Shown: positions 14,481 to 23,582, counted from the stretch's first letter. The stretch: 32,595 nt of DNA from Sphingobium indicum BiD32 (GCF_000382885.1 NZ_CAVK010000015.1:1-32595); one strand, 5' to 3'. Made by a program: numbers and translations. Notes: a model not told the origin generated them from the sequence alone.

Positions 14481-16374
14481 CAGGCTCGCACTGGCCCTCG
14501 TCCTCCTTCCGATCACGCTCCTGCTGATCGGCCTGCTGACCGGCACGGTGGCGTGGTTCTTCCTTAAGATGCCCGCCGCGGCTTATGATCCGCTCACGCT
14601 CCCCGGCTTCTTCTGGTATTACCGGCATGATCCTGTCGTGACCGAAGCGCTTTGGCGAGGCGCGGTCATAGGCGTGCCGTTGCCGGTGTTGCTCATGGCG
14701 ATCGTCCTGCGGCCGAAAAAGAACCTTCACGGTGAAGCTCGTTTCGCGCGCGAAGGTGAAATCCGCAAGGCGGGCCTTCGCGCGAAAAAGGGCATTGTGC
14801 TCGGCCGCTTCCGCAATGGCTTTTTCCGCAACGGCTTTCTCATGGTGGGTAAGATGGAGCATGTATTGCTCGAAGCCCCTACCGGATCGGGCAAGGGCGT
14901 CGGCATCGTCATTCCCAATCTGTTGCAATGGCCGGATTCGGTTGTCGTGCTCGATATTAAGCGTGAGAACTACGAAATCACGGCGGGTTTCCGCCGCAAA
15001 GGCGGCCAAAAGGTTGTCCTGTTCAACCCTACGGACAGGGAAGGCCGCACGGCCCGCTACAACCCGCTCAGCTACATCAACAGGTCCGACCCGATTGAGG
15101 TTCTGGTCGAATTGCAGAAGATCGCCACGATGCTCTTCGTGCCTCCGGAAAAGGGCGAGGCGTTCTGGACGGAATCAGCCCGCACGGCATTTGTCGGCAT
15201 TGCATCGTGGATCGCGGCCAAGCCTGAACGTCCCTTCTCGTTTGGCGAGATCTACCGGACCATCACGATGCCAGGGATGAAGGCATTCTTCGCCAAGGAA
15301 GCCGGCGATGGTGCGCTATCGGAAGGGTGCCGCGCTGCGTTGAGCGATTTTACGTCCAGCGCTGACAACACATTCACCGGCATTATCCAGACCGTCACCT
15401 CCAAGCTCAATCTCTGGATCAATCCGATTGTCGATCGCGCGACTGCCGAAAGCGACTTTTCCCTGACGGACCTTCGCCGCATCCCGACCTCGATCTATCT
15501 CGGCGTTTCGCCGGATGAACTCGATAGGGTCGCGCCGCTCTACAATCTGTTTTTCCAACAGCTGATCGACCTCAACACGCGGCAACTGCCCGACGATAGC
15601 GAAAAGCTGTCCGTGCTGCTCATTCTGGACGAATTTGCGCGGCTCGGCCGCGCCCAGGTCATTGCAAATGCGTTCTCCTATGTGCGCGGCTATGGGCTTC
15701 GTCTGCTTCCCGTCATCCAGTCACGCTCCCAGCTGCGAAATGTCTATGGGGAGCATGGCGCGGACGAAATCGTATCAAACTGCGGGGTCGAAATTGCCTT
15801 CACGCCCAAGGAACTGCGGGTCGCAAAGGAACTGTCCGAACGCCTCGGTTATCTCGGTCAGGATGCGGAAAGCCGGTCCCTGACGATACATGGATTGCTC
15901 GCCAATCGAAGCAAGACAATCTCCGAACAGCGGCGCGCACTGATGCTCCCTCAAGAGCTGATGCAGCTGCCCGAAGACGATATTCTCGTCATCCGGGGCG
16001 GTATCCCCGTCATTCGCGGGAAGAAAATTCGCTACTTCAAGGATGCCGTGTTCCGCTCGCGCTTGACGCCTGCGCCGAAAGTGCCGGCGCTGCCCAAGCC
16101 GATCGCCCCGATCGCGACCATCGATGATCTGAGCGATGAAGAGCTGGCGGCTTTCAACGATTATTCCGCACTGGCCGATGACCAGGTGCAGGACATTCCC
16201 GAAGACGTTCTCGCCCTCGATCGCGACATGCCGAACCTGACAGTGAAGGACGGCAGCATGGCTTTCGATGAAATCGACTTCGACGACATTATTGGTCCCG
16301 ACCCGACAAAAGAGGAGTGGGAAGGCCAGCGCCGGGATCTAGTTCTAAGTGAAGGAGAAGAATATGGCCGATGA
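14458..16374 (+). CDS. virD4: VirD4/TraG coupling protein
   Basis: This 638-residue protein recruits the relaxase-DNA substrate to the channel. Two N-terminal membrane helices lie at about 10-32 and 62-83. Walker A APTGSGKG is at about 140-147 and Walker B LLILDEFARLG follows in the C-terminal half. The tail after about 540 is acidic. The start is a TTG with GGAG 8 nt upstream, inside virB11; the next ATG lies inside the first membrane helix, so the TTG is preferred. It overlaps the next gene by 11 bp. Confidence 0.94.
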   Translation: MIQKTGSNRLALALVLLPITLLLIGLLTGTVAWFFLKMPAAAYDPLTLPGFFWYYRHDPVVTEALWRGAVIGVPLPVLLMAIVLRPKKNLHGEARFAREGEIRKAGLRAKKGIVLGRFRNGFFRNGFLMVGKMEHVLLEAPTGSGKGVGIVIPNLLQWPDSVVVLDIKRENYEITAGFRRKGGQKVVLFNPTDREGRTARYNPLSYINRSDPIEVLVELQKIATMLFVPPEKGEAFWTESARTAFVGIASWIAAKPERPFSFGEIYRTITMPGMKAFFAKEAGDGALSEGCRAALSDFTSSADNTFTGIIQTVTSKLNLWINPIVDRATAESDFSLTDLRRIPTSIYLGVSPDELDRVAPLYNLFFQQLIDLNTRQLPDDSEKLSVLLILDEFARLGRAQVIANAFSYVRGYGLRLLPVIQSRSQLRNVYGEHGADEIVSNCGVEIAFTPKELRVAKELSERLGYLGQDAESRSLTIHGLLANRSKTISEQRRALMLPQELMQLPEDDILVIRGGIPVIRGKKIRYFKDAVFRSRLTPAPKVPALPKPIAPIATIDDLSDEELAAFNDYSALADDQVQDIPEDVLALDRDMPNLTVKDGSMAFDEIDFDDIIGPDPTKEEWEGQRRDLVLSEGEEYGR

Positions 16375-17542
16375 TGACACAAGCCAGCGCGGTGCATCTG
16401 AGCCACGCCCTTTCGAAGTTCGCGGCGGACCGGGGAACAGCAAACAGTCGTTCGCTACTCTTCCCGATGCGATGCAGGCTTACGTCAAGGCGGACAATGG
16501 CGATCATTCGCTGACGATGCAGAAAGGTGGCAAAACTGCTTGGCTAGCATCCACGGACTGGCAGAACGATGGCTCAACGCCGGTGGGGCAATACTTAAGC
16601 CCTGCTATTAGGGACTATCATAGCGCCGTAAAACGCGGGGCGCCTGCCGCTGAATTGGAGCCCCGCGAGCGCGCCGCGCTGGCCGATGTTGAGGCTTGGC
16701 CTCGGACGGTAAAGCGCGAAGCGGCACCATCGGCCCCGGCCGACAAGGCGCTGAATATTGTTGAGGGCGAACGGTCGAAGGCGGAAAAATCAGAGCCTGC
16801 GCCCTCCCGCGCCGACGCTCCGTCGAAGACGGCGAACCAAGACAAGAAGGTCGAGGATACAACCTTGGCCCTTCCGGCGCAGATCGAACGCAAATATCTG
16901 CGCGTAGGCGACGATCTGTTTCGGAGCGGCCGCGATGAAAAGCCCGATATGTCGATCAAGGGACAAGATGGCATTCGGATCAACAAGGACCATGCGATTG
17001 GCGATGCGGTCGCCATTGCGAAGCATAATGGCTGGCAGTCGATCCGTGTTCATGGCAGCGATGATTTCAAGAAGGCGGTCTATCTGGAAGCCGCCCGCGC
17101 CGGTGTCGCCGTCAAAGACTTCGAGCCTTCTCCCCAGCTGAAGCTTGAGGGAGAAAGACTGGCGGCGCGTGACAAGGCGCGCGAAGCTCAAGACCCTACG
17201 AAAAGAGCGAGCATGGCAAAGCAAGACCCTACCGAGTCTCGCGCAGCGGCCGAGCAATTCCGCCGTAACTCCCACCGCGAGAATGCGACCGATCCGCAAT
17301 TCAAGGCCGCGCAGTCGCACGTCCTGGCGGCCTCAATCGAAGCTAAAACGCGCTTTCCCAAAAAGGAGGATCAGGCGCGCTACATCGAGAACGCGAAGGA
17401 AACGGTGGCCAAGCGGATTGAGAACGGCGGACCGATTCCTGCGGCCCGTTTCGAGCAACAGCGCCAGAACGAGGCTACCCGCATAGCGCGCGAGGATTTG
17501 ACGCTTCGCCAGCAGGAGCGGAAGCCGTCCCGCTCGCGCTAA
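16364..17542 (+). CDS. LPD7-domain protein of the transfer region
   Basis: This 392-residue soluble protein starts at an ATG with GAAGGAGAA before it, within the end of virD4. An N-terminal region (about 10-95) has an SFATLPDAMQAYV motif. The middle (about 177-265) matches the large-polyvalent-protein domain LPD7: IERKYLRVGDDLFR, GIRINKDHAIGDAVAIAKHN, GWQSIRVHGSDDFKKAVYLE. The C-terminal third is a charged helix rich in Arg, Lys and Glu. LPD7 usually occurs at the C-terminus of relaxases and other conjugation proteins. Here there is no relaxase domain, so this may be a stand-alone accessory DNA-processing protein. Confidence 0.7.
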   Translation: MADDDTSQRGASEPRPFEVRGGPGNSKQSFATLPDAMQAYVKADNGDHSLTMQKGGKTAWLASTDWQNDGSTPVGQYLSPAIRDYHSAVKRGAPAAELEPRERAALADVEAWPRTVKREAAPSAPADKALNIVEGERSKAEKSEPAPSRADAPSKTANQDKKVEDTTLALPAQIERKYLRVGDDLFRSGRDEKPDMSIKGQDGIRINKDHAIGDAVAIAKHNGWQSIRVHGSDDFKKAVYLEAARAGVAVKDFEPSPQLKLEGERLAARDKAREAQDPTKRASMAKQDPTESRAAAEQFRRNSHRENATDPQFKAAQSHVLAASIEAKTRFPKKEDQARYIENAKETVAKRIENGGPIPAARFEQQRQNEATRIAREDLTLRQQERKPSRSR

Positions 17543-17581
17543 GTGCATGGCACATGCCTTTTGGAAACAGGAAACCGCACG

Positions 17582-18031
17582 ATGAACATTCCCCGGTCTG
17601 ATCCGGTGCCATCGAGAGGCGTGTCCGATCTCGATCGTCACATTGAAACCTTGCTTCGCGTGATTCATTCCAGAAACCTCGCTTGGTCTGATCTAAGCGA
17701 AGTGGGTAAACAGGTGGAACGCCCTCTGACGGACGTTGAGCAATTGCTTACAAATGTGGGCGACGACGCCCATGAAATCACCCTTGCTACCGAGACGATC
17801 ATAACAGCTCTCAAGCTGCAACGTGATGCGCTCGCGATCCAAAGCTCTCGCCGTAGAACACGCTTCGGCTCGATGCTTCTGCTCTTGATCCCCGTGTTCT
17901 TCGTAGGTTTGATGATTGGCACATCATACGGGATAGATGAAGGTCGGGCGCGGGAGCGTGAAGCCTTAAAGTATCCGGTCCTACCCCAGCTGTCCGTAGA
18001 TCGTGACAGGCTCAAAACTGACGGAAGGTAG
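17582..18031 (+). CDS. hypothetical membrane-anchored protein
   Basis: This 149-residue protein starts at 17582 (MNIPRSDPV), after an AGGAAA site. The first 95 residues are soluble and helical. One membrane helix lies at about 102-121 (SMLLLLIPVFFVGLMIGTS), followed by a short charged tail. It follows the LPD7 gene on the same strand and is probably co-transcribed. No family is recognised. Its topology resembles small accessory proteins found near relaxosome genes, but that is only a guess. Confidence 0.55.
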   Translation: MNIPRSDPVPSRGVSDLDRHIETLLRVIHSRNLAWSDLSEVGKQVERPLTDVEQLLTNVGDDAHEITLATETIITALKLQRDALAIQSSRRRTRFGSMLLLLIPVFFVGLMIGTSYGIDEGRAREREALKYPVLPQLSVDRDRLKTDGR

Positions 18032-18053
18032 AGCGGTGGCAGCTGCCACCGCT
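18032..18053. repeat. 22-bp perfect palindrome after the transfer genes
   Basis: The sequence is self-complementary over 22 bp with the centre CGGTGGCAGCTGCCACCG. It begins immediately after the stop codon at 18031. It could form a GC-rich hairpin in RNA, but no T-tract follows, so it is not a standard terminator. The same 21 nt (18031-18051) occur inside virB10 at 12755-12775. Confidence 0.7.
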
Positions 18054-18090
18054 TGCGATCTCTTGATGGGCTATGGCTTCATGAGGCACG

Positions 18091-18321
18091 ATGAAGAAAT
18101 CTGACAGGGCAAAGAAACATACCGCCAAGGTAATCGAGGCGGCTGCACGCGCCCATGAAGCTCTCGACTATTTCAGCGGCAACGTCACAAATCCGTTCGA
18201 TGAGCTAACATGGCCCAGCATTGCCGAAGGTTATCTTCTAGTCGCGCAGAAGGCGGTATCAGACGCCTTGGTCGCTTTGGAACGTGCAAACAGCGTTGGT
18301 TGGACCAAGCACGGCAAGTAG
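18091..18321 (+). CDS. small hypothetical protein
   Basis: This 76-residue protein is probably helical (DRAKKHTAKVIEAAARAHEA, then EGYLLVAQKAVSDALVALER). A GAGG site lies 5 nt before the ATG. It is the last gene of the plus-strand transfer region before the Tn3 remnant begins. No family is recognised. Composition matches the neighbouring plasmid genes. Confidence 0.5.
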   Translation: MKKSDRAKKHTAKVIEAAARAHEALDYFSGNVTNPFDELTWPSIAEGYLLVAQKAVSDALVALERANSVGWTKHGK

Positions 18322-18331
18322 GCGTCACCTC

Positions 18332-18369
18332 AAGGTTTGTTCGCCAGACAACGATTTCTCGGACATAAG
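18332..18369 (-). repeat. candidate terminal inverted repeat of the Tn3-family element
   Basis: Tn3-family ends are about 38 bp, usually begin with G-rich bases and finish with TAAG on the inside. The 36-38 bp ending in GGACATAAG at 18369, just beyond the transposase stop, fit that form. The outer end reads AAGGTTTG rather than GGGG, and the matching far end has been lost, so it cannot be confirmed here. Confidence 0.4.
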
Positions 18370-18380
18370 CGGAACATGGG

Positions 18381-20464
18381 CTACGCTACACGCTTCAACC
18401 GCGCCATTGGCTCGTTGAGTGGGTGGAATTCACCTGCTGGAAGTCGCCTGGCCTGCTCCCAGAGGTAATCGCCGGTCAGACTGATGTGCGCCCAGCCCAT
18501 CGGAGAAAGGTGCGCAAGCAGTGCCGCATCGAACGTCGTGCCGACAGCGTTGAGGTGCTGGGCGGCCCGGTCGAGATAGACCGTGTTCCAGTAGGAAATC
18601 GCCGCAATCAGCAGGTTCAGCCCAGATGCGCGAAATTCCTGATTTTCCAGCGAGCGATCGGTGAACCGACCCTGCCGGTTGGTATAGATGGCGGCGGCAA
18701 GCGTGTGCCTCGCCTCGCCTTTGTTGAGACCGGCCTGACAGGCACGTCGCAGTTCCGGTTGTTCAAGCCAATCGAGCGTGAACAAAGTGCGCTCGATACG
18801 GCCCAGTTCAGCCAATGCAAAATCCAGCCTGTTCTGGCGTTTGTAGGCGGCAAGTTTTCGCAAGATTACTGACGGCGCCACCGTGCCATCCTTGATTGAG
18901 GCGACAATCCTGACGATGTCATCCCAATCGGCCTCGATCGCTGCCGTTTTGATGGTGCGGCCCATCAGATTTTCGATGCCCTTGTATGTCGATGGCGCAG
19001 CGATCGAACCCAGCTTGCGGTCGCCAATATCGCGCAGCCGTGGCGCGAAGCGGAACCCGAGTAGGTGGCAGAGTGCGAAAACATGATCGGTGGCGCCGCC
19101 GGTATCGGTATAGTGCTCATGCAACGGAAGGTTGCCGGCGCCCAGGACAAGCCCGTCGAGCACGTAAGGCGCTTCACCTGCCGTCGCGGACATGATCCGT
19201 GATCCGAATGATGCGAAGTGATCGGAAAGGTGAGAATAGATTTTCACGCCAGGTTCGGCGCCATATTTGGCATTGACGTCCGCCGCCCCTGAACGGCTCC
19301 GCCCCGACCGGAAGAACTGGCCATCGGACGACGAACTGGTGCCAGCGCCCCAATGCCGCGCGAAGGGTAATTCGTGATGGGCTGAGATGATCATGGCCAG
19401 CGCGGCCTGATAGTTCTCGGGTGAAAGATACCAGTTGTGGGTCCATGCGAGTTGGGCATAGCTGACGCCTTCGCTGGCATTGGCCATCCGCTCCAGCCCG
19501 AGGTTGGTGCCATCAGCCAGAATTGCGGCGAGTACCGTGCTGGGGTTGTCGTGCTCCTTGCCTGAGCGCAGGTCACGGAATGCGTTCAAAAAACCAGTGC
19601 GTTCGGCGACTTCAAGCAGCAGCTCGGTGATGCGCACGCGGGGAAGCAGGGTATCGAGCTTGCGATCGAGGGCTTCAGCTTCCGGTGGGGTGACAGGCGG
19701 CATTTGCTGAAGCTTGAGCCGGTCTCGTTCGAGCGACACTCCCTCAAGCTTGTTTGTTTTCAACTGCTTGGCAAATCGGCGCAGCCGCCAGTCAAGATTT
19801 CGTGCCCGGTCAGCGAGGTAGGATGCAGCATTTGAATCGAACGGAAGCACATCCGCCACTTTGGCGGCGTCGCGCCGACCCAGCAAATAGGCATCGAAGC
19901 GCTGATAGTTGCGGGTTCCCTCGATCCATACATCACCGGCGCGCAAACGATCACGCAAGGTTGCCATGATCGCAATTTCATAACGTCGGCGGTCGATACG
20001 GCCGCTTTCGGTGATGAGACGCTTCCACTGCCGATTGGGGAATGGCAGTGGAACGCCATCGGGAAGGTCGCGCGACTTTCGTGTGTTCGCATCGCGAATG
20101 ACATCGATGGCTTTGATCAGTGCCGTCCCTGTTCCAGACGCCTTGAAGGTGAAGGCGTCCAGAAATGCCGGGCTGAAACGCCGTAGCGTGGCGTAACGCT
20201 CGGTTGCCGTTACCAGTGCGTCCTCGCCGGCAAGATCAGCAAGGGCATCTACTTGGGCCTTTGCCGCAACAAGCCGGTGCCAGCCCACCGCTTCGTCAAT
20301 CAATTCGAGCGGATCGCCGCCATTCTGGACAGCCTCATCAAGTGCTGTAATCGTGGCGCCAAACAGCCGCATGAGTTGCCCCACCGACTGAATACTATCT
20401 TGGTAGCGACGCTCGCGCCCACGCCGCGCGCGCGTGAACATGCCGCCGATAAGTCGGTCAAACA
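18381..20464 (-). pseudogene. tnpA: Tn3-family transposase, N-terminus lost
   Basis: About 695 residues of a Tn3-type DDE transposase remain; intact members are about 970-1000 residues. The break is at the IS21 boundary, where the first native residues are FDRLIGGMFTRA. The catalytic part is present: YSHLSDHFASFGSRI and LHEHYTDTGGATDHVF carry the two aspartates, and the glutamate is in SLENQEFRASGLNLL. The C-terminus is complete. The open frame runs on to 20561 through IS21 sequence, creating about 30 foreign residues at the front. With the N-terminal DNA-binding domain gone, the protein should be inactive. No resolvase is present. Confidence 0.9.
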
Positions 20465-20510
20465 TGCACAGCGACATCGCAGTTGAAGGGTCAGCGACAT
20501 CGTAGATGAC

Positions 20511-20563
20511 GTGTGGGGGGAAGCGGAGGCCGGGCGTAGCCCGGACGTAGCTTCCCCCCACAC
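20511..20563. repeat. large nested stem-loop in the IS21 left end
   Basis: Perfect 14-bp arms GTGTGGGGGGAAGC (20511-20524) and GCTTCCCCCCACAC (20550-20563) enclose 25 nt. That loop contains a second hairpin, CCGGGC-gta-GCCCGG (20530-20544). It lies between the terminal repeat and istA and would form in any transcript entering from outside. A role in shielding the transposase from read-in transcription is inferred. Confidence 0.7.
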
Positions 20564-20640
20564 GGGCGCGGGTTTCCCCGTGCCGTTGGCGGCGACAGCG
20601 GTCAGGATGGTCCGATCTTCAACGCCAAGAAGAGGATCGG

Positions 20641-22164
20641 ATGCCTGGCCGTCCCATCACCGACCAACAGCAGAGGTACTACATGTCCCTTCGTCAAAAA
20701 CACCCGCAAAAAGCGGCCGCCGCCATGGCGGGCTTTTCCACCAGCACGGGCTACCGGACAGAGAAAGATCCCCGGTCGCCATCGGAGCGTCGCCGGGAGC
20801 GACGTCATGGCGGCGGCAGGCCAGATCCGCTCGCCGAACTGTGGGATAAAGAAATCGTGCCTTTGCTCGAGAGCACGCCGGGCCTGAAGCCCATCTCTAT
20901 TCTTGGGGAGCTGGAGCAACGCCACCCCGGTCTCGATCTAACACCAGCCCGCAGGACCCTGGAACGCCGGATACGGCTATGGAAGGCCGAGTATGGACCA
21001 GAGCGTGAGGTCATCTTCCGGCAGGACCATCCGCCAGGCCGACAGGGCATGTCGGATTTCTTTGACGCCCGCGATCTGAAGGTCACCATCTCCGGCAATC
21101 CGAGCCCGCACCTGATCTATCACTTCGCGCTGGTCTATTCCGGGTGGGAGCATGCCGAGGTCGTGCTGGGAGGAGAAAGCTTCACGGCGCTGGCCTGCGG
21201 CCTTCAGAATGCGCTGTGGCAGCTTGGCGGCGTGCCGCACGAGCATCGCACCGATAGCCTCTCCGCGGCGTTCGCCAACCTGGAGCAAGATGCCCAGGAA
21301 GATCTGCGGACCCGCTATGCCGCCCTGTGCGCCGATTACCAGATGGAGCCCACCCGCAACAATCGCGGGGTCGCCCATGAGAATGGGTCCATAGAAAGCC
21401 GTCATGGTCACCTTAAGGATCGGCTCGATCAGGCACTCCAGTTGCGCGGGACACGTGACTTCGCCTCCATCGAGGACTGGCGCACGTTCCTCGCCCAGAT
21501 CGTGGGCCGCCACAATGCCCGGCGGCGCGATGCCTTGCGCATCGAAGCTGAGCACCTGCGCCCGTTACCTTCACGCCGCAGCTGCGATTATGATGAAGCT
21601 ACGGTGCTCGTCACCTCATCGGGCGGCTTCGTGCTGCGCAAGGTCTTCTACACCGTGCCTTCCCGGCTCATCGGCCATAGCCTGCGAGCCAGGATCTTCG
21701 ATGACCGGATCGACCTTTATCTGGCCGGGCAGCCCATCGAGACCCTGCCACGCGGGAGGGCGCCCGATCGCGGACGGGGCGGTCATGACCACGTAGTCAA
21801 TTATCGGCACGTGATCCACAGCCTGCGTACCAAGCCCCACGCGCTGGCAAACCTTGTCTATCGCGACAAGCTCTTCCCTCGCAGCGAATATCGCCGCTGC
21901 TGGGATGCTCTGGAGGGTGCGCTTCCCAAAGCCGCCGCATGCCGCAGCATGGTGGGGCTGCTGTGGCTTGCGCATGACCAGGCCTGCGAGGCTGAGCTCG
22001 CCGCGACCCTGACCGGCATACTCGATGGCCAGGGTTTACCCGATCTGAGGGATCTGCAGGAGCGCTTCCAACGCCCCGGCAAAGAGCCGGCCGATGTGGT
22101 CGTCGATATTCCCCAGCCTGACACATACGACGATCTGCTCACCGCCAGGGAGATGGCCGCATGA
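20641..22164 (+). CDS. istA: IS21-family transposase IstA
   Basis: This 507-residue DDE transposase is of normal length. The N-terminal HTH region is at about 20-60. Likely catalytic residues are D139 in MSDFFDARD, D205 in HRTDSLSAAF, and E252 in ENGSIESRHGHLK. A C-terminal beta domain follows (VFYTVPSRLIGHSLRARIFD). AAGAGGATCGG precedes the ATG. The last four bases overlap istB (ATGA), coupling the two proteins that act together in transposition. Confidence 0.93.
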   Translation: MPGRPITDQQQRYYMSLRQKHPQKAAAAMAGFSTSTGYRTEKDPRSPSERRRERRHGGGRPDPLAELWDKEIVPLLESTPGLKPISILGELEQRHPGLDLTPARRTLERRIRLWKAEYGPEREVIFRQDHPPGRQGMSDFFDARDLKVTISGNPSPHLIYHFALVYSGWEHAEVVLGGESFTALACGLQNALWQLGGVPHEHRTDSLSAAFANLEQDAQEDLRTRYAALCADYQMEPTRNNRGVAHENGSIESRHGHLKDRLDQALQLRGTRDFASIEDWRTFLAQIVGRHNARRRDALRIEAEHLRPLPSRRSCDYDEATVLVTSSGGFVLRKVFYTVPSRLIGHSLRARIFDDRIDLYLAGQPIETLPRGRAPDRGRGGHDHVVNYRHVIHSLRTKPHALANLVYRDKLFPRSEYRRCWDALEGALPKAAACRSMVGLLWLAHDQACEAELAATLTGILDGQGLPDLRDLQERFQRPGKEPADVVVDIPQPDTYDDLLTAREMAA

Positions 22165-23006
22165 GCATCACTGTCGACACCGCCCAGCTGCCCATGTTGC
22201 TTGGCACGCTGCGTCTGCCCACCATTGCCCGTCTCTGGCCGGACTTCTGTTCACGAGCGGACAAGGAGGGGTGGCCGGCTTCGCGCCTGCTGGCAGCCTT
22301 GGCCGAACTGGAACTCGCCGAACGCGAACAACGCCGGATCCAGCGCCATCTTACAGAAGCACGGCTGCCTCCCGGCAAGACCCTGGATGCCTTCGACTTC
22401 AGCCTCGTTCCCACCTTGAGCAAGGCCCAGGTCATGGCTCTGACCCAAGGAGATGCCTGGCTCAAGGCGGGCCACAATCTTCTGGCATTTGGTCCGCCCG
22501 GTGCCGGCAAGAGCCACGCCGCAGCCGCCATCGGCAACGAGCTCGTCGCGCGCGGATACCGGGTCTTCTTCACCCGAACCACCGATCTCGTCCAGCGTTT
22601 GCAGGCCGCACGTCAGTCCCTGACCTTGACCCAGGAGATCGCCAGGCTCGACCGCTTCGACCTGCTCATCCTCGATGACCTGTCCTACGTCCGCAAGGAC
22701 CAGGCAGAGACCAGCGTCCTGTTCGAACTCATCTCTGCCAGATACGAAAGGCGCTCCATCATGATCACCGCCAACCAACCATTCAGCGGTTGGGATTCCA
22801 TTTTTTTGGATAAGGCAATGACTGTCGCTGCCATCGACAGGCTCGTTCACCACGCCACTATCCTGGAAATGAACGTCGAGAGCTATCGCAGGCGATCCGC
22901 CCTGGCCTCAGCGACATCGCTCCGCGACAGTGCTCCTGATCCAGCGACATCGCCCAGCGACATCGAAACCATGCCAGCGACATCGCTGCGCGACAACGCC
23001 TCTTGA
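22161..23006 (+). CDS. istB: IS21-family helper ATPase IstB
   Basis: This 281-residue AAA+ protein resembles DnaC and IstB. Walker A GPPGAGKS is at 111-118 and Walker B LLILDDLSYV at about 168-177, with an ARY/RRSIMITANQPF sensor region after it. It selects target DNA for IstA. The final 35 residues (from SALASATSLRDSAPDP) extend beyond the usual end and are coded by the repeated CAGCGACATCG units of the IS right end. The repeats therefore serve both as coding sequence and probably as terminal binding sites. Confidence 0.93.
   Translation: MSITVDTAQLPMLLGTLRLPTIARLWPDFCSRADKEGWPASRLLAALAELELAEREQRRIQRHLTEARLPPGKTLDAFDFSLVPTLSKAQVMALTQGDAWLKAGHNLLAFGPPGAGKSHAAAAIGNELVARGYRVFFTRTTDLVQRLQAARQSLTLTQEIARLDRFDLLILDDLSYVRKDQAETSVLFELISARYERRSIMITANQPFSGWDSIFLDKAMTVAAIDRLVHHATILEMNVESYRRRSALASATSLRDSAPDPATSPSDIETMPATSLRDNAS
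22909..22985 (+). repeat. four CAGCGACATCG direct repeats inside the end of istB
   Basis: CAGCGACATCG occurs at 22909, 22942, 22955 and 22975, in the same orientation as the left-end copies at 20469 and 20492. Inverted, slightly altered copies sit at the right tip (about 23063 and 23085). These are probably transposase-binding units. Confidence 0.75.
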
Positions 23007-23099
23007 TCCAGGCCAACCTCGTGTGACACTATCCCCAACGTCACCGCTGACACATCACCATCAATGTCGCTGACCAGTCACCGACGATGTCGCGCTACA

Positions 23100-23582
23100 C
23101 GCATCCACGCTTTCGCCATGGCGGATTGCCAGATCGCGCCAGAACGCCGTTTCAGCGAACATTTCCTCGCGCAGCGCCTCTTCGATAGCGGTCTGACCGC
23201 TGGCGACGGCCTCGTTCTCCAGTTCCTGCAAAAGTGCCATCACCATACGGCCGGTGCTCAACCGATCCTGCAACAGCGACGTGAACACGTGATCAAGCTC
23301 GGCCCACCTCGGGGCACCCTCTTCCTGTAAAGCGGCCTGCGACTGCCGCCAGCGGCTAGATACCGCGATAGCCTTGAACGCGATCTGCGCGATGAGCCGC
23401 TCGCGATTGCCGATGTGGTAATTGATTGCCGACGGGCTCATTCCTGTCTTTCGCGCCAGACTTCGTGCGCTGAGCGCTGCCAGACCGCTCTCTTCGGCAA
23501 GGTCATACGCGGCCTCACTCATCCGCTCTGCCTGGGGCGAGGCTTCATCGGACATATATCGCAAGCGACTCAAACCTGACAC
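23100..23582 (-). pseudogene. TetR/AcrR-family regulator, C-terminus cut by IS21
   Basis: The N-terminal DNA-binding domain is intact (SEAAYDLAEESGLAALSARS, then LARKTGMSPSAINYHIGNRERLIAQIAFKA). The ligand-binding domain runs to ESVDA, where the IS21 tip (TGTAGCG) begins. Twelve foreign residues follow before a stop at 23061. About 30-40 native residues appear to be lost. The start is either the GTG at 23582 with AGAAGG in front or the ATG at 23555. A 16-bp motif repeated at the tetR start and upstream of the divergent receptor gene probably is its operator. The product may still bind DNA but may not sense its ligand properly. Confidence 0.85.

Larger units (their letters stand above)
20465..23099 (+). 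mobile_element. IS21-family insertion sequence, complete
   Basis: The element is 2635 bp, bounded by TG...CA. The left end (from 20465) and the reverse complement of the right end (to 23099) align without gaps over about 50 bp; both contain GCGACATCG and GGTCAGCGACAT. Two genes, istA and istB, overlap by 4 bp as usual in this family. The bases outside the ends (left CAAACA, right CGCATC) give no target duplication. The left end cuts a Tn3 transposase and the right end cuts a TetR-type gene, so the element probably sits at a deletion or recombination junction. Confidence 0.9.

Noticed and set aside
18032..18090. The palindrome at 18032 as an intrinsic terminator of the transfer operon
   Set aside because: There is no T-rich tail, and a plausible gene follows at 18091 on the same strand.
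20465..20561. The N-terminal ~30 residues of the extended Tn3 transposase ORF as native protein
   Set aside because: They are encoded by the IS21 tip and stem-loop, not by Tn3 sequence.
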